In this document: positions 26,090 through 34,327 of the stretch, in pieces | Numbering within the stretch: the first letter of the stretch is position 1 | How the letters are laid out: each line of letters opens with the position of its first letter | Assembly: GCA_013288655.1 (NCBI GenBank) | Contig: JABDBK010000014.1 | Location: forward strand, 1 to 44,841 | Origin: Gammaproteobacteria bacterium | GTDB lineage: Bacteria > Pseudomonadota > Gammaproteobacteria > DSM-16500 | Length of the DNA stretch: 44,841 bases | Direction: 5' to 3' | Program-made: the position numbers and the translations under genes | The notes under the pieces: generated by a model | The model's database searches: none | The model's input: only the letters and a program-made list of their open reading frames with translations | What the model was told of the DNA's origin: nothing

Positions 26090-27289
26090 ATGAAAACACA
26101 TTCTGATATAGCAAAAAACGATGTGACACTCATCATTCCAACATACAATAGACCCAAACTTCTTTCTCGTTTGTTAAACTATTATGCGGCAAAAAAAAGC
26201 AACCTCTCATTTATTATTCTTGACTCAAGCAATCAAGAATTAAGAGAATCCAATAGTCAAGCTTGTTCTGTATTAGGCAATCAAGCTCAATACATTACTT
26301 TTCCTTCAACTATGCCGGTGGCTGCGAAATTATTAGAAGGACTTAACATTACAAAAACTCGATTTTGTGCTTTTTGTGCGGATGATGATCTTGTTTTTTT
26401 AGAAGGATTAAAAGCAGCAACATCATTTTTAAAAAACAATGATGATTACGTTTGTGCTGATGGAATTTATCTTAATTTTGGTGAAGTGGGTCATGATATT
26501 CAACTTCATGTGGAATACGCGAGCCATGGAATTACAGCAAATGATCCTGGGGCCCGTGTTTTTAATTTATATCAAAAATATGAATCGCTATTTTACGGAG
26601 TATACAGAATAGAACATGCTTTAGCGATTTTTAACAGCGTAAGCAAAAATGCAAGCTTACACTATCAGGAACTTTTTCAAGCTACATCAGCCTTACTTTT
26701 AGGAAAAAGCCATCGCTTGGTAGAGTTCTACGCGGCGCGACAAAGCTGCGCTCCTGCAGACACTACGCGCGATAAATGGCAAACATACTACTGGTTTGCC
26801 GATAATACAAAAGAGTTTATAGAGCATTATCTTATTTATCGAAATGAGCTTTGGGAGTTTTATCAGAAACATTGCTCTATAACATCACATTCTCAAACTT
26901 CTTTTTTTCATATCATGGATCTTGCACATGCTATGTACTTTGGATTAGGCTGTCCACCCGAATATTTTCATACCATGCTTCAGTCTAAATGGCCTGCTGA
27001 TTTATTTAAAAAACCTAATATTCATCGTGACAATATATATAATCAACTAAAAAGTCCGCGACAATTAGCTTTTGAAAATCGCATTGAAAAATGGATAACT
27101 TGGCTGCACAATAAAAAATCGGCATTATACTCAAATCGATATATAAAAAGTCTAAATAGCGAGATAAAAAAAACAACAAATATAAGTTGGAATTGCGTGT
27201 TAAACCCTGAGCTACGTTGGTTAGCAAAGGTAGATATATTTAGAAAAAGCTATCATGAACTTTGTCAATATATAAGCTTATCATCATAA
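26090..27289 (+). CDS. TIGR00180-type glycosyltransferase
   Basis: 399 residues. DVTLIIPTYNRPKLLSRLL at the N-terminus, FIILDSSNQELRE, YITFPSTMPVAAKLLEGL and FCAFCADDDLVFLEGL (the DDD metal site) fit a GT-A family found in O-antigen and capsule clusters. The C-terminal half is helical and family-specific. The ATG is nine bases after the wzt-like stop. Donor unknown, possibly one of the CDP sugars made by the following genes. Confidence 0.78.
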   Translation: MKTHSDIAKNDVTLIIPTYNRPKLLSRLLNYYAAKKSNLSFIILDSSNQELRESNSQACSVLGNQAQYITFPSTMPVAAKLLEGLNITKTRFCAFCADDDLVFLEGLKAATSFLKNNDDYVCADGIYLNFGEVGHDIQLHVEYASHGITANDPGARVFNLYQKYESLFYGVYRIEHALAIFNSVSKNASLHYQELFQATSALLLGKSHRLVEFYAARQSCAPADTTRDKWQTYYWFADNTKEFIEHYLIYRNELWEFYQKHCSITSHSQTSFFHIMDLAHAMYFGLGCPPEYFHTMLQSKWPADLFKKPNIHRDNIYNQLKSPRQLAFENRIEKWITWLHNKKSALYSNRYIKSLNSEIKKTTNISWNCVLNPELRWLAKVDIFRKSYHELCQYISLSS

Positions 27290-27298
27290 GGAGTCATT

Positions 27299-28108
27299 GT
27301 GAAAGCGGTCATACTAGCAGGCGGGTTAGGAACAAGGATTAGTGAAGAAACAGCACTTAAACCCAAACCCATGATTGAAATTGGCGGAAAACCCATCATA
27401 TGGCACATCATGAAAATTTATTCTGCTTATGGTATAAATGATTTTATTATTTGTTGCGGTTATCGTGGTTATTACATTAAAGAATATTTTTCTAATTATT
27501 TTTTACATATGTCTGATGTCACATTTGATATACAAAAAAATAACATGGAAGTACACCAACGCCACGCTGAACCATGGCGCGTAACGCTCATTGACACAGG
27601 CGAACATACCTTAACAGGCGGAAGATTAAAAAGGGTTGCATCTTACGTAGCTGATGAAGAATTATTTTTTTTCACTTATGGGGATGGTATTGGAAATATT
27701 CATATCGAACAACAAATAAACTTTCATCGTTCACATGGTAAATTAGCCACTATTACAACGATTCAGCCTCCCGGACGTTATGGTGCGCTAGATTTAGGGA
27801 CTCATGATATGGTTGATGGTTTTATTGAAAAACCCAAAGGTGATGGCGGCTGGGTCAATGGCGGCTTTTTTATTTTGTCCCCCAAAGTTATTGATTATAT
27901 TGAAGGTGACCATAGCATATGGGAGGCTGAACCATTAACTTCACTAGCTGCCAAAAAACAACTTATGGCTTTTAGACACCATGGTTTCTGGCATGCCATG
28001 GATACGCTTCGCGATAAAAATTATTTAGAAGACCTCTGGAATCACGGTAAAGCACCTTGGGATATGTCAAACATAGCTCAAAAAAAAATAAAGGCTGTAC
28101 CTGCATGA
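27299..28108 (+). CDS. rfbF: Glucose-1-phosphate cytidylyltransferase
   Basis: 269 residues, with a GTG start and AAGGAG upstream. RfbF/DdhA makes CDP-glucose from CTP and glucose-1-phosphate. MKAVILAGGLGTRISEETA, KPKPMIEIGGKPIIWHIMKI, YGINDFIICCGYRGYYIKEY, FTYGDGIGNI and KGDGGWVNGGFFIL are diagnostic of this enzyme and distinguish it from RmlA. It overlaps rfbG (ATGA) and opens the CDP-sugar branch. Confidence 0.96.
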   Translation: MKAVILAGGLGTRISEETALKPKPMIEIGGKPIIWHIMKIYSAYGINDFIICCGYRGYYIKEYFSNYFLHMSDVTFDIQKNNMEVHQRHAEPWRVTLIDTGEHTLTGGRLKRVASYVADEELFFFTYGDGIGNIHIEQQINFHRSHGKLATITTIQPPGRYGALDLGTHDMVDGFIEKPKGDGGWVNGGFFILSPKVIDYIEGDHSIWEAEPLTSLAAKKQLMAFRHHGFWHAMDTLRDKNYLEDLWNHGKAPWDMSNIAQKKIKAVPA

Positions 28109-29184
28109 TTGAAAATAGCTTTTGGATAAACAAACAGGTCTTAGTAACAGGTCATACTGGTTTTAAAGGAAGCTGGTTATCATTATGGTTAAATAACCTA
28201 GGCGCAAAAGTTCATGGTTTAGCATTAGATCCGCCCACTCAACCTAATTTATTCACCATTGCAAATATAAAATCATTACTAGCGTCCGATACTCGATTGG
28301 ATATTCAAAAGTCTACTGATGTTAAAAAATTACTATGCACTATCAAACCAGAAATCGTTTTTCATCTTGCGGCCCTACCTCTGGTACAATATGCTTATGA
28401 TTTTCCGTTAGACACTTATGCAGTTAATGTCATGGGAACAGTCAATATTCTTGAGGCGATACGCATATGTGATTCGGTTCGTGCTGCCGTTATCATAACA
28501 ACAGATAAATGTTACGAGAATGATGAAAGAAATTTATCTTACTCAGAGAAAGATCGACTAGGAGGGAAAGATCCTTATAGCAGCAGTAAAGCGTGTGCCG
28601 AACTTGTAACATCTGCTTACAGAGCCAGTTATTTCTCTAATAAATCTAACATTCACATGGCATCAGCACGAGCAGGGAATGTCATAGGCGGTGGTGATTG
28701 GGCTACAGATCGTCTTATTCCTGATTGTATCAGAGCTTATACTGATCAAAGACCTATGACCTTGCGATTTCCTAACGCGGTGCGCCCATGGCAACATGTA
28801 TTAGAATCTATTCATGGATATATTTTATTAGCAGAACATTTATTAAGTAAAAAAGGTTCCGATTTTGCAGAGGCATGGAATTTTGGACCAGAAATGGAAG
28901 ACATGAAACCTGTAGGTTACGTTGCAAAGATGATTTGTGATCAGCTTAATATTCCATTGAATATGCCTGTGCAAGAACAAAAAAGACATGAAGCTTCACT
29001 ACTTCGTTTAGACTCAAGCAAAGCACAAGAACGTCTAAACTGGCATGCTACATGGAACTTAGAAAAAGCGATTGAAGAAACTATTCAATGGTATCGTTAT
29101 TGGATTAACGGATGTGATATGGTCGAATATAGTCGATTACAATTGGAAAGTTATCTGCTAACACAAAAAGAAATGGTTTATTAG
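28105..29184 (+). CDS. rfbG: CDP-glucose 4,6-dehydratase
   Basis: 359 residues from MIENSFWINKQVLVTGHTG; the frame opens 48 bases earlier inside rfbF, but the ATGA overlap and Rossmann position decide the start. LVTGHTGFKGSWLSLWLN, FHLAALPLVQYAYDFP, ITTDKCYENDE, DPYSSSKACAELV (YxxxK), SARAGNVIGGGDWATDRLIP and RPWQHVLESIHGYILLAE are RfbG/DdhB hallmarks. The product is CDP-4-keto-6-deoxyglucose, the common precursor of CDP-dideoxy and CDP-branched sugars. Confidence 0.96.
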   Translation: MIENSFWINKQVLVTGHTGFKGSWLSLWLNNLGAKVHGLALDPPTQPNLFTIANIKSLLASDTRLDIQKSTDVKKLLCTIKPEIVFHLAALPLVQYAYDFPLDTYAVNVMGTVNILEAIRICDSVRAAVIITTDKCYENDERNLSYSEKDRLGGKDPYSSSKACAELVTSAYRASYFSNKSNIHMASARAGNVIGGGDWATDRLIPDCIRAYTDQRPMTLRFPNAVRPWQHVLESIHGYILLAEHLLSKKGSDFAEAWNFGPEMEDMKPVGYVAKMICDQLNIPLNMPVQEQKRHEASLLRLDSSKAQERLNWHATWNLEKAIEETIQWYRYWINGCDMVEYSRLQLESYLLTQKEMVY

Positions 29185-29186
29185 CT

Positions 29187-29756
29187 ATGGATAAGTCATT
29201 AATCTTACTTGACTTGTCGTTACCTGGATTGAAGCTTATCAAACGAAATCCTATATCAGATAGCCGCGGTTATCTATCAAGACTTTATTGTAAAGATACT
29301 TTAGACATCGCGGGTCTAACAGATACTATTGCACAAATAAATATAACACTCACTAAAACTGCAGGAACGGTGAGAGGCATGCATTTTCAGCACCCACCTT
29401 TTGCTGAAACTAAAATAATGACTTGTTTGCGTGGGAAAATTTTTGATGTTGCTGTCGATTTACGAAAATCTTCATCGACCTTTCTACAATGGCATGCGGA
29501 AATTCTATCTCCAGAACTTAATAATAGTATCATTATACCAAAAGGCTTTGCACACGGATTTCAATCATTAAATGACAATAGTGAGCTTTTATACTTACAT
29601 ACCGCACCCTATCATCCAGCATCGGAGGGAGGTCTATCTCCACTCGATCCAATCTTAAGCATACATTGGCCGCTAGCCATCACATCCATGTCTGATCGTG
29701 ACAAAGGTCATGCTTTACTTACTGATCAATTCAAAGGATTACTGCATGCCATGTAG
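29187..29756 (+). CDS. RmlC-like NDP-4-keto-6-deoxyhexose epimerase
   Basis: 189 residues of the RmlC cupin family, distinct from the rmlC at 6131-6697. It keeps the catalytic histidine in VRGMHFQHPPFAETK, GKIFDVAVDLRKSS and [12 protein letters not shown], and has LHTAPYHPASEGG where RmlC has YKCTDYYxP. It lies between rfbG and a C-methyltransferase. In TylCIII-type pathways an epimerase acts on the same 4-keto intermediate, so a 3- or 5-epimerase on the CDP sugar is the natural reading. Confidence 0.85.
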   Translation: MDKSLILLDLSLPGLKLIKRNPISDSRGYLSRLYCKDTLDIAGLTDTIAQINITLTKTAGTVRGMHFQHPPFAETKIMTCLRGKIFDVAVDLRKSSSTFLQWHAEILSPELNNSIIIPKGFAHGFQSLNDNSELLYLHTAPYHPASEGGLSPLDPILSIHWPLAITSMSDRDKGHALLTDQFKGLLHAM

Positions 29757-30972
29757 ATATTGTTCAGAAAAATTAGAAATTTCACTCGCTAATCTAGGAA
29801 ATGCGCCGCCATCAAATGCTTATCTAACGGCACAAAACGTGAATGCTCCTGAAAAATGGTATCCCTTAAAAGTTAAGATCTGTTCTCATTGCTGGTTGGC
29901 ACAGACTGAAGATGATGCGGATTTTGAAGAACTATTTTCTCCTGAATATGCTTATTTCAGCTCATATTCATCAAGCTGGCTTGAACATAGCAAGACTTAT
30001 GCATCTCAAATGATAGATCGATTCAACCTTAATAAAGACAGCATGGTGGGTGAAATAGCAGCTAATGATGGATACCTCTTACAATATTTCCAGGAAAAAG
30101 GAATAGCTTGTTTCGGGGTTGAGCCGACAAAAAGTACAGCTACAGCCGCTCGCGCTAAAAACTTAACAATTTTTGAAAAATTCTTTGGTTATGCATTAGC
30201 AAAAGAATTAGCTATGAACCATTATAGTGCAGACTTGCTCATTGCAAACAATGTACTGGCACATGTGCCCAATATAAACGATTTTGTTTCAGGTTTTGGA
30301 TTATTACTAAAACCCAATGGTGTGGCAACGTTTGAATTTCCACATTTATATAGACTTATTTCAGAATTCCAATTTGATACTATTTATCATGAACATTTTT
30401 CTTATTTATCTTTTTCTACTGTAAAACGTATTTTTAAGAGCAACGGTCTTGATATTTTTGATGTTGAAGAATTAAAAACTCATGGTGGGAGTTTGCGCAT
30501 CTTTGCGCAACGTGATGATCTTGGCAAACAACCCATGAGTGATAAAATAACTAAGATGTTAGCATTTGAGTCTGATGCCGGCATGTCTGATTTGGCTTTT
30601 TATACAAAATTTACCGAAAATATGATTAACATTAAGCGGCAATTTTTAAAATTTTTATTAAAGGCACAAGAATGTAACGAAAAAGTCATTGGATATGGCG
30701 CTGCAGCCAAAGGTAATACCTTACTCAATTTTGCCGGCGTTCGTACTGATTTATTATCTTATGTTATTGATCGCAATCCTTCAAAACAAGGAAAATACTT
30801 ACCAGGCAGCCATATACCTATATTTCCTGAAGAACAATTATTAAAAGATAAACCTATGTGGATAGTTATTTTTCCATGGAATTTACGTCATGAGATTTCA
30901 GAGCAGTTGAGTTATGCACGCGAGTGGGGAGCGAAATTTGTCACCGTCATTCCTTCACTCGCCATTTTTTAA
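29746..30972 (+). CDS. NDP-hexose C-methyltransferase (TylCIII/NovU-like)
   Basis: 408 residues from MPCRYCSEKLEIS, overlapping the epimerase by 11 bases. It has three parts: an N-terminal zinc site (CRYC...CSHC), a SAM domain with GEIAANDGYLLQYF and the catalytic-type YHEHFSYLSF, and a C-terminal domain with GYGAAAKGNTLLNF and IDRNPSKQGKYLPGSHIPI. This is the architecture of sugar 3-C- or 5-C-methyltransferases such as TylCIII and NovU. With rfbF, rfbG and an epimerase ahead, it should add a branch methyl, probably at C3, to CDP-4-keto-6-deoxyhexose. Confidence 0.9.
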   Translation: MPCRYCSEKLEISLANLGNAPPSNAYLTAQNVNAPEKWYPLKVKICSHCWLAQTEDDADFEELFSPEYAYFSSYSSSWLEHSKTYASQMIDRFNLNKDSMVGEIAANDGYLLQYFQEKGIACFGVEPTKSTATAARAKNLTIFEKFFGYALAKELAMNHYSADLLIANNVLAHVPNINDFVSGFGLLLKPNGVATFEFPHLYRLISEFQFDTIYHEHFSYLSFSTVKRIFKSNGLDIFDVEELKTHGGSLRIFAQRDDLGKQPMSDKITKMLAFESDAGMSDLAFYTKFTENMINIKRQFLKFLLKAQECNEKVIGYGAAAKGNTLLNFAGVRTDLLSYVIDRNPSKQGKYLPGSHIPIFPEEQLLKDKPMWIVIFPWNLRHEISEQLSYAREWGAKFVTVIPSLAIF

Positions 30973-30983
30973 TGGAACACACA

Positions 30984-31907
30984 ATGAAAAGAGTTCTCAT
31001 CACAGGTGGTTCTGGGTTCCTTGGGAGAAGTACGCTTCTTCCCTTACTCAAACGTGATTATGAAATACATATCGTGACGACGCGTAAGTTTCATCATCCA
31101 GAAAAAAATATCATTATCCATCATGCCAATCTACTTGAGTCTACTAGCCACATACCCTTAATTGAAAAAATACGTCCAACTCACCTTTTACATGCGGCAT
31201 GGTATGCCGAAAATGGAAAATTTTGGGATGCTATAGAAAATGTTTATTGGTTAGCATCAACCATTTCGCTTATCGATGCATTCTACGCCAAGGGTGGAGA
31301 ACGATTATTAGGAATAGGCACTTGTGCAGAATATGATTGGAGTGATGGTTTATGTATAGAAGGCAAAACCCAAGAAATTCCTTCAAGTCTTTATGGAAAA
31401 GTCAAAAAATCCACTTATGAGTGTTTACATGCTCTCAATGAATCGTATAAAAAAAGTTTTGCATGGGCTAGAATCTTTTTTCCTTATGGTGCTTATGAAG
31501 CAGAAAAACGTTTAGTACCGTATGTTATTACAAATCTTTTACGAGGGCAGGAAGCCGCATGTACTCACGGCAATCAAATACGTGATTTTATACATGTCGA
31601 TGATATAGGTGAAGGACTCGCAGAGATGTTAGACTCAAAAGTGGATGGCCCGATTAATATGGGTTCTGGAAAAGCTGTTACTATTAGAGAAATAGTTAAT
31701 TGTGTTGCTTTGGCTTTAAAAAAAGAACATTTAATTAAGTTTGGTAGTATTTCTGAACCCTTATATTCGCCAAAAAAAATTGTTGCTGATGTGACCAGAT
31801 TACATAGTGAAGTAGGATGGTCAGCAAAGTTATCTTTAGATGAGGGCATTGCTCGTACTATAAGATGGTGGCAAGAAATTGATCTAAAAAATGAGAAAGT
31901 TATATGA
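30984..31907 (+). CDS. SDR reductase, probable CDP-4-keto-sugar reductase
   Basis: 307 residues from MKRVLITGGSGFLGRSTL, chosen because GGA lies seven bases upstream; ATG 30972 (overlapping the previous stop as TAATG) is the alternative. LLHAAWYAENGKFW, LLGIGTCAEYDW, catalytic SLYGKVKKS (YxxxK), RIFFPYGAYEAEKRLVPYVI and RDFIHVDDIGEGL fit NDP-sugar SDRs. Following a C-methyltransferase it most likely reduces the 4-keto group and finishes a CDP-6-deoxy-3-C-methylhexose. It overlaps the next gene as ATGA. Confidence 0.85.
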   Translation: MKRVLITGGSGFLGRSTLLPLLKRDYEIHIVTTRKFHHPEKNIIIHHANLLESTSHIPLIEKIRPTHLLHAAWYAENGKFWDAIENVYWLASTISLIDAFYAKGGERLLGIGTCAEYDWSDGLCIEGKTQEIPSSLYGKVKKSTYECLHALNESYKKSFAWARIFFPYGAYEAEKRLVPYVITNLLRGQEAACTHGNQIRDFIHVDDIGEGLAEMLDSKVDGPINMGSGKAVTIREIVNCVALALKKEHLIKFGSISEPLYSPKKIVADVTRLHSEVGWSAKLSLDEGIARTIRWWQEIDLKNEKVI

Positions 31908-32671
31908 TGAAAATAGAAATAGATATGCCGAGCGCAACCATGCGCGTGCTTGAGAATGGTGAACAAAGCGAACTATCTTTGTATTCGCGAGAAGCGTTTG
32001 AGAAAATTTCACATGTGTGGCTGAAAGTAGGCTGGAATGAAAAATATCCCTATACATTTTCATGGTTAGGGCGTCCAATCATACAATTACCTGAAGATGT
32101 CATACGCATTCAAGAGGTTATTTATCGTATAAAACCTGATATTATTATTGAAACGGGTGTTGCGCATGGAGGATCTTTAATTCTATATGCCAGTTTATGC
32201 AAAGCCATTGGAAAAGGAAAGGTAGTAGGAATTGATATTGAGATTCGAAAACATAACCGTGAAGCTATTGAAAAACATGAATTAAGCTCTTATATTACTT
32301 TGATTGAAGGAGACTCAATATCTCCATCTATCGTGGGAGAAGTCTCAAAACACGTGAACCCAAACGATACAGTGTTAGTTATTCTGGATTCTAATCACAC
32401 AAAAAGTCATGTTGCAGACGAACTTAAAGCCTATTCTCACTTTGTCACTTCAGGATCCTATATAGTGGCAACGGATGGCAGCATGCAATTTCTTGATGAT
32501 GTCCCTCGCGGAGCTCCACATTGGCGTACTGACAATCCAACTGCAGCTGCACTTGAGTTTGTGGAGAACCATCCTGAATTTATGTTAGAACAGCCTTTAT
32601 GGCCATTTAACGAAAGTTCATTAAACAAGAATATAACTCATTGGCCAAATGCATGGTTGAAAAGAACTTAA
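31904..32671 (+). CDS. CmcI-family (cephalosporin hydroxylase-like) methyltransferase
   Basis: 255 residues. IIIETGVAHGGSLILYASLC is the SAM-binding motif, VVGIDIEIRKHNR follows, and LVILDSNHTKSHVADEL is the hallmark of the CmcI family, which in polysaccharide loci acts as a sugar O-methyltransferase despite its hydroxylase name. The C-terminal HWPNAWLKR is also typical. It starts inside the reductase stop and precedes a second O-methyltransferase, so the chain is probably O-methylated. Confidence 0.85.
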   Translation: MMKIEIDMPSATMRVLENGEQSELSLYSREAFEKISHVWLKVGWNEKYPYTFSWLGRPIIQLPEDVIRIQEVIYRIKPDIIIETGVAHGGSLILYASLCKAIGKGKVVGIDIEIRKHNREAIEKHELSSYITLIEGDSISPSIVGEVSKHVNPNDTVLVILDSNHTKSHVADELKAYSHFVTSGSYIVATDGSMQFLDDVPRGAPHWRTDNPTAAALEFVENHPEFMLEQPLWPFNESSLNKNITHWPNAWLKRT

Positions 32672-32707
32672 GGTTACGTTATTTTCCATATGAACTGAGA
32701 ATACACG

Positions 32708-34327
32708 ATGAAATATTATAAATTTTATAAAGAAAACTACATGAAAGTCTGGAATCACCTTGTTGATACTAGCGTGCCATATATAAGAAGCATACTAGCA
32801 TCCATTAGCATCATTATTTCACCTTTAAAAATCAAACGAAAACTAAGTGAGCTTGAAACTTCACTTGAAAACGTTTCACTTCAAAACGGAATTTTAAAAG
32901 AGTATACTGAAGAAATAAATCGAAATAAAAGTGAGATCGAAACTTCACTTGAAAATGTCTTACTTCAAAACAGAATTTTAAAAGAGTATACTGAAGAAAT
33001 GAATCAAAATAAAAGTGAGCTCGAAACCTCACTTGAAAATATCTCACTTCAAAACAGAATTTTAAAAGAGCATGCTGAAGAAATGAATCGAAATAAAAGT
33101 GAGCTCGAAACCTCACTTGAAAATATCTCACTTCAAAACAGAATTTTAAAAGAGTATGCTGAGGAAATGAATCGAAATCAAATTGAATTTGATAACCTTT
33201 CTTTAAATTTGCCTAATTCATTGCAAAATATAAACATTTCATCAGTGCCACTTGATGAAACTTCTGGCATATTAAATTGGCCAGAACTTTTGACTGATAA
33301 GTTGCATACAAATACCTTTAGTGAGCTCATTCGCATTTTCAAGTTATTTGGTGAAGAAGATAAAGTTGTAAATAAACTTTCTAGTTGTTGGAGTTTATTG
33401 TCCCAAAAAAATTTGGATCAGCTTTTAGAACATGGATATAATAATTTCAAGCGCACCATTGGACATAATTACTTTAATTTTTTAGTTCAACAAGGGGATC
33501 CACAAATCAAAGCAGCTGAAGCTTTATTATCCGATGATCTTATTGAATCCTGTCGAATAATGGCCTTATCTATACAAACTGAACCTCATTTGAGTCATGT
33601 AAAGTTATTTAGTTATTACTATTTTGTTTTTTTACTATGGGAATATGTAAAACAAATAGACACAAAACAGTATCTTGAGCAACTCTCCGAGCCCAATGAA
33701 GGAAATCCTATTTTAGTTGTAGCCAATGAAAAATCCATGTCACAAGATTTGGCTAATTCTCTTATCGAGTATTATGCAATAGATAATGCTGTCTCTTTTC
33801 AAAGTATAAATACTATACTCGAAATTGGCGGCGGCTACGGAAGAAATGCCTTTGTTATATTATCACTCAATCCAAATGCAAGAATCATATTAGTTGATAT
33901 TCTACCTGCTTTATATATTGCGCAACGATATTTGTCTTCTGTATTTAAAAATAGAAGATTATTTAAGGTTAGATCTTTTTCATCCTATGCAGAAGTTAAA
34001 GATAAAATAGAAGAATCATCTATTATATTTCTTATGCCTCACCAGCTTGAACTTATGCCAGATAAAAGCATCGATTTATGCATGAATATATCATCCTTTG
34101 GTGAAATGGGAACCGAACAAATTAAATGGTATTATACGCATATTGATCGTCTAGTAACTCAATACTTTTATACGAAACAATGGTTTGTTTCTAAAAATCC
34201 TTTTGATGATTTGGTATTAAACAAAAGTGATTATCCAAGTTTTAATAATTGGAAAGAAATATTCTCTAGAAACTGCGCAGTTCAATCTGATTTTTTCGAA
34301 ACATTATATCAAGTGAATCATCAATAA
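32708..34327 (+). CDS. Putative sugar O-methyltransferase with N-terminal repeat coiled coil
   Basis: 539 residues. Residues 1-45 include a hydrophobic, basic segment (YIRSILASISIIISPLKIKRK) that could sit on the membrane. Residues 46-157 are four tandem 28-residue repeats with strict heptad spacing. The rest resembles the TIGR04371 sugar methyltransferases, with SAM motif ILEIGGGYGRNAF (from about residue 371), ILVDILPALY and a C-terminal SFGEMG. It directly precedes a glycosyltransferase and wzm-wzt. A capping enzyme with a length-measuring coiled coil, by analogy with WbdD, is an inference. Confidence 0.8.
   Translation: MKYYKFYKENYMKVWNHLVDTSVPYIRSILASISIIISPLKIKRKLSELETSLENVSLQNGILKEYTEEINRNKSEIETSLENVLLQNRILKEYTEEMNQNKSELETSLENISLQNRILKEHAEEMNRNKSELETSLENISLQNRILKEYAEEMNRNQIEFDNLSLNLPNSLQNINISSVPLDETSGILNWPELLTDKLHTNTFSELIRIFKLFGEEDKVVNKLSSCWSLLSQKNLDQLLEHGYNNFKRTIGHNYFNFLVQQGDPQIKAAEALLSDDLIESCRIMALSIQTEPHLSHVKLFSYYYFVFLLWEYVKQIDTKQYLEQLSEPNEGNPILVVANEKSMSQDLANSLIEYYAIDNAVSFQSINTILEIGGGYGRNAFVILSLNPNARIILVDILPALYIAQRYLSSVFKNRRLFKVRSFSSYAEVKDKIEESSIIFLMPHQLELMPDKSIDLCMNISSFGEMGTEQIKWYYTHIDRLVTQYFYTKQWFVSKNPFDDLVLNKSDYPSFNNWKEIFSRNCAVQSDFFETLYQVNHQ
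32843..33178 (+). repeat. Four tandem 84-bp repeats encoding heptads
   Basis: Copies start at 32843, 32927, 33011 and 33095. By eye, copies 3 and 4 differ at only 2 of 84 bases, and copies 1 and 2 at about 10. Each unit encodes 28 residues, exactly four heptads, with the hydrophobic spine L4-L8-I11-(N15)-L18-A22-M25. Adding or removing a unit would keep both the reading frame and the heptad register. The near-identity of the last two copies implies recent duplication. Confidence 0.95.

Noticed and set aside
31574-31966. 130-codon open frame on the minus strand
   Set aside because: It lies antisense to the well-supported SDR and CmcI-like genes, has no recognisable domain and no clear ribosome site.
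32832-33131. 99-codon minus-strand frame with repeated FRAHFYFD segments
   Set aside because: It is the antisense reading of the 84-bp tandem repeats; its internal repetition comes from the plus-strand gene.
32843-33178. Possible CRISPR-like array
   Set aside because: Units are contiguous, with no spacers, in frame and coding; they are protein repeats.
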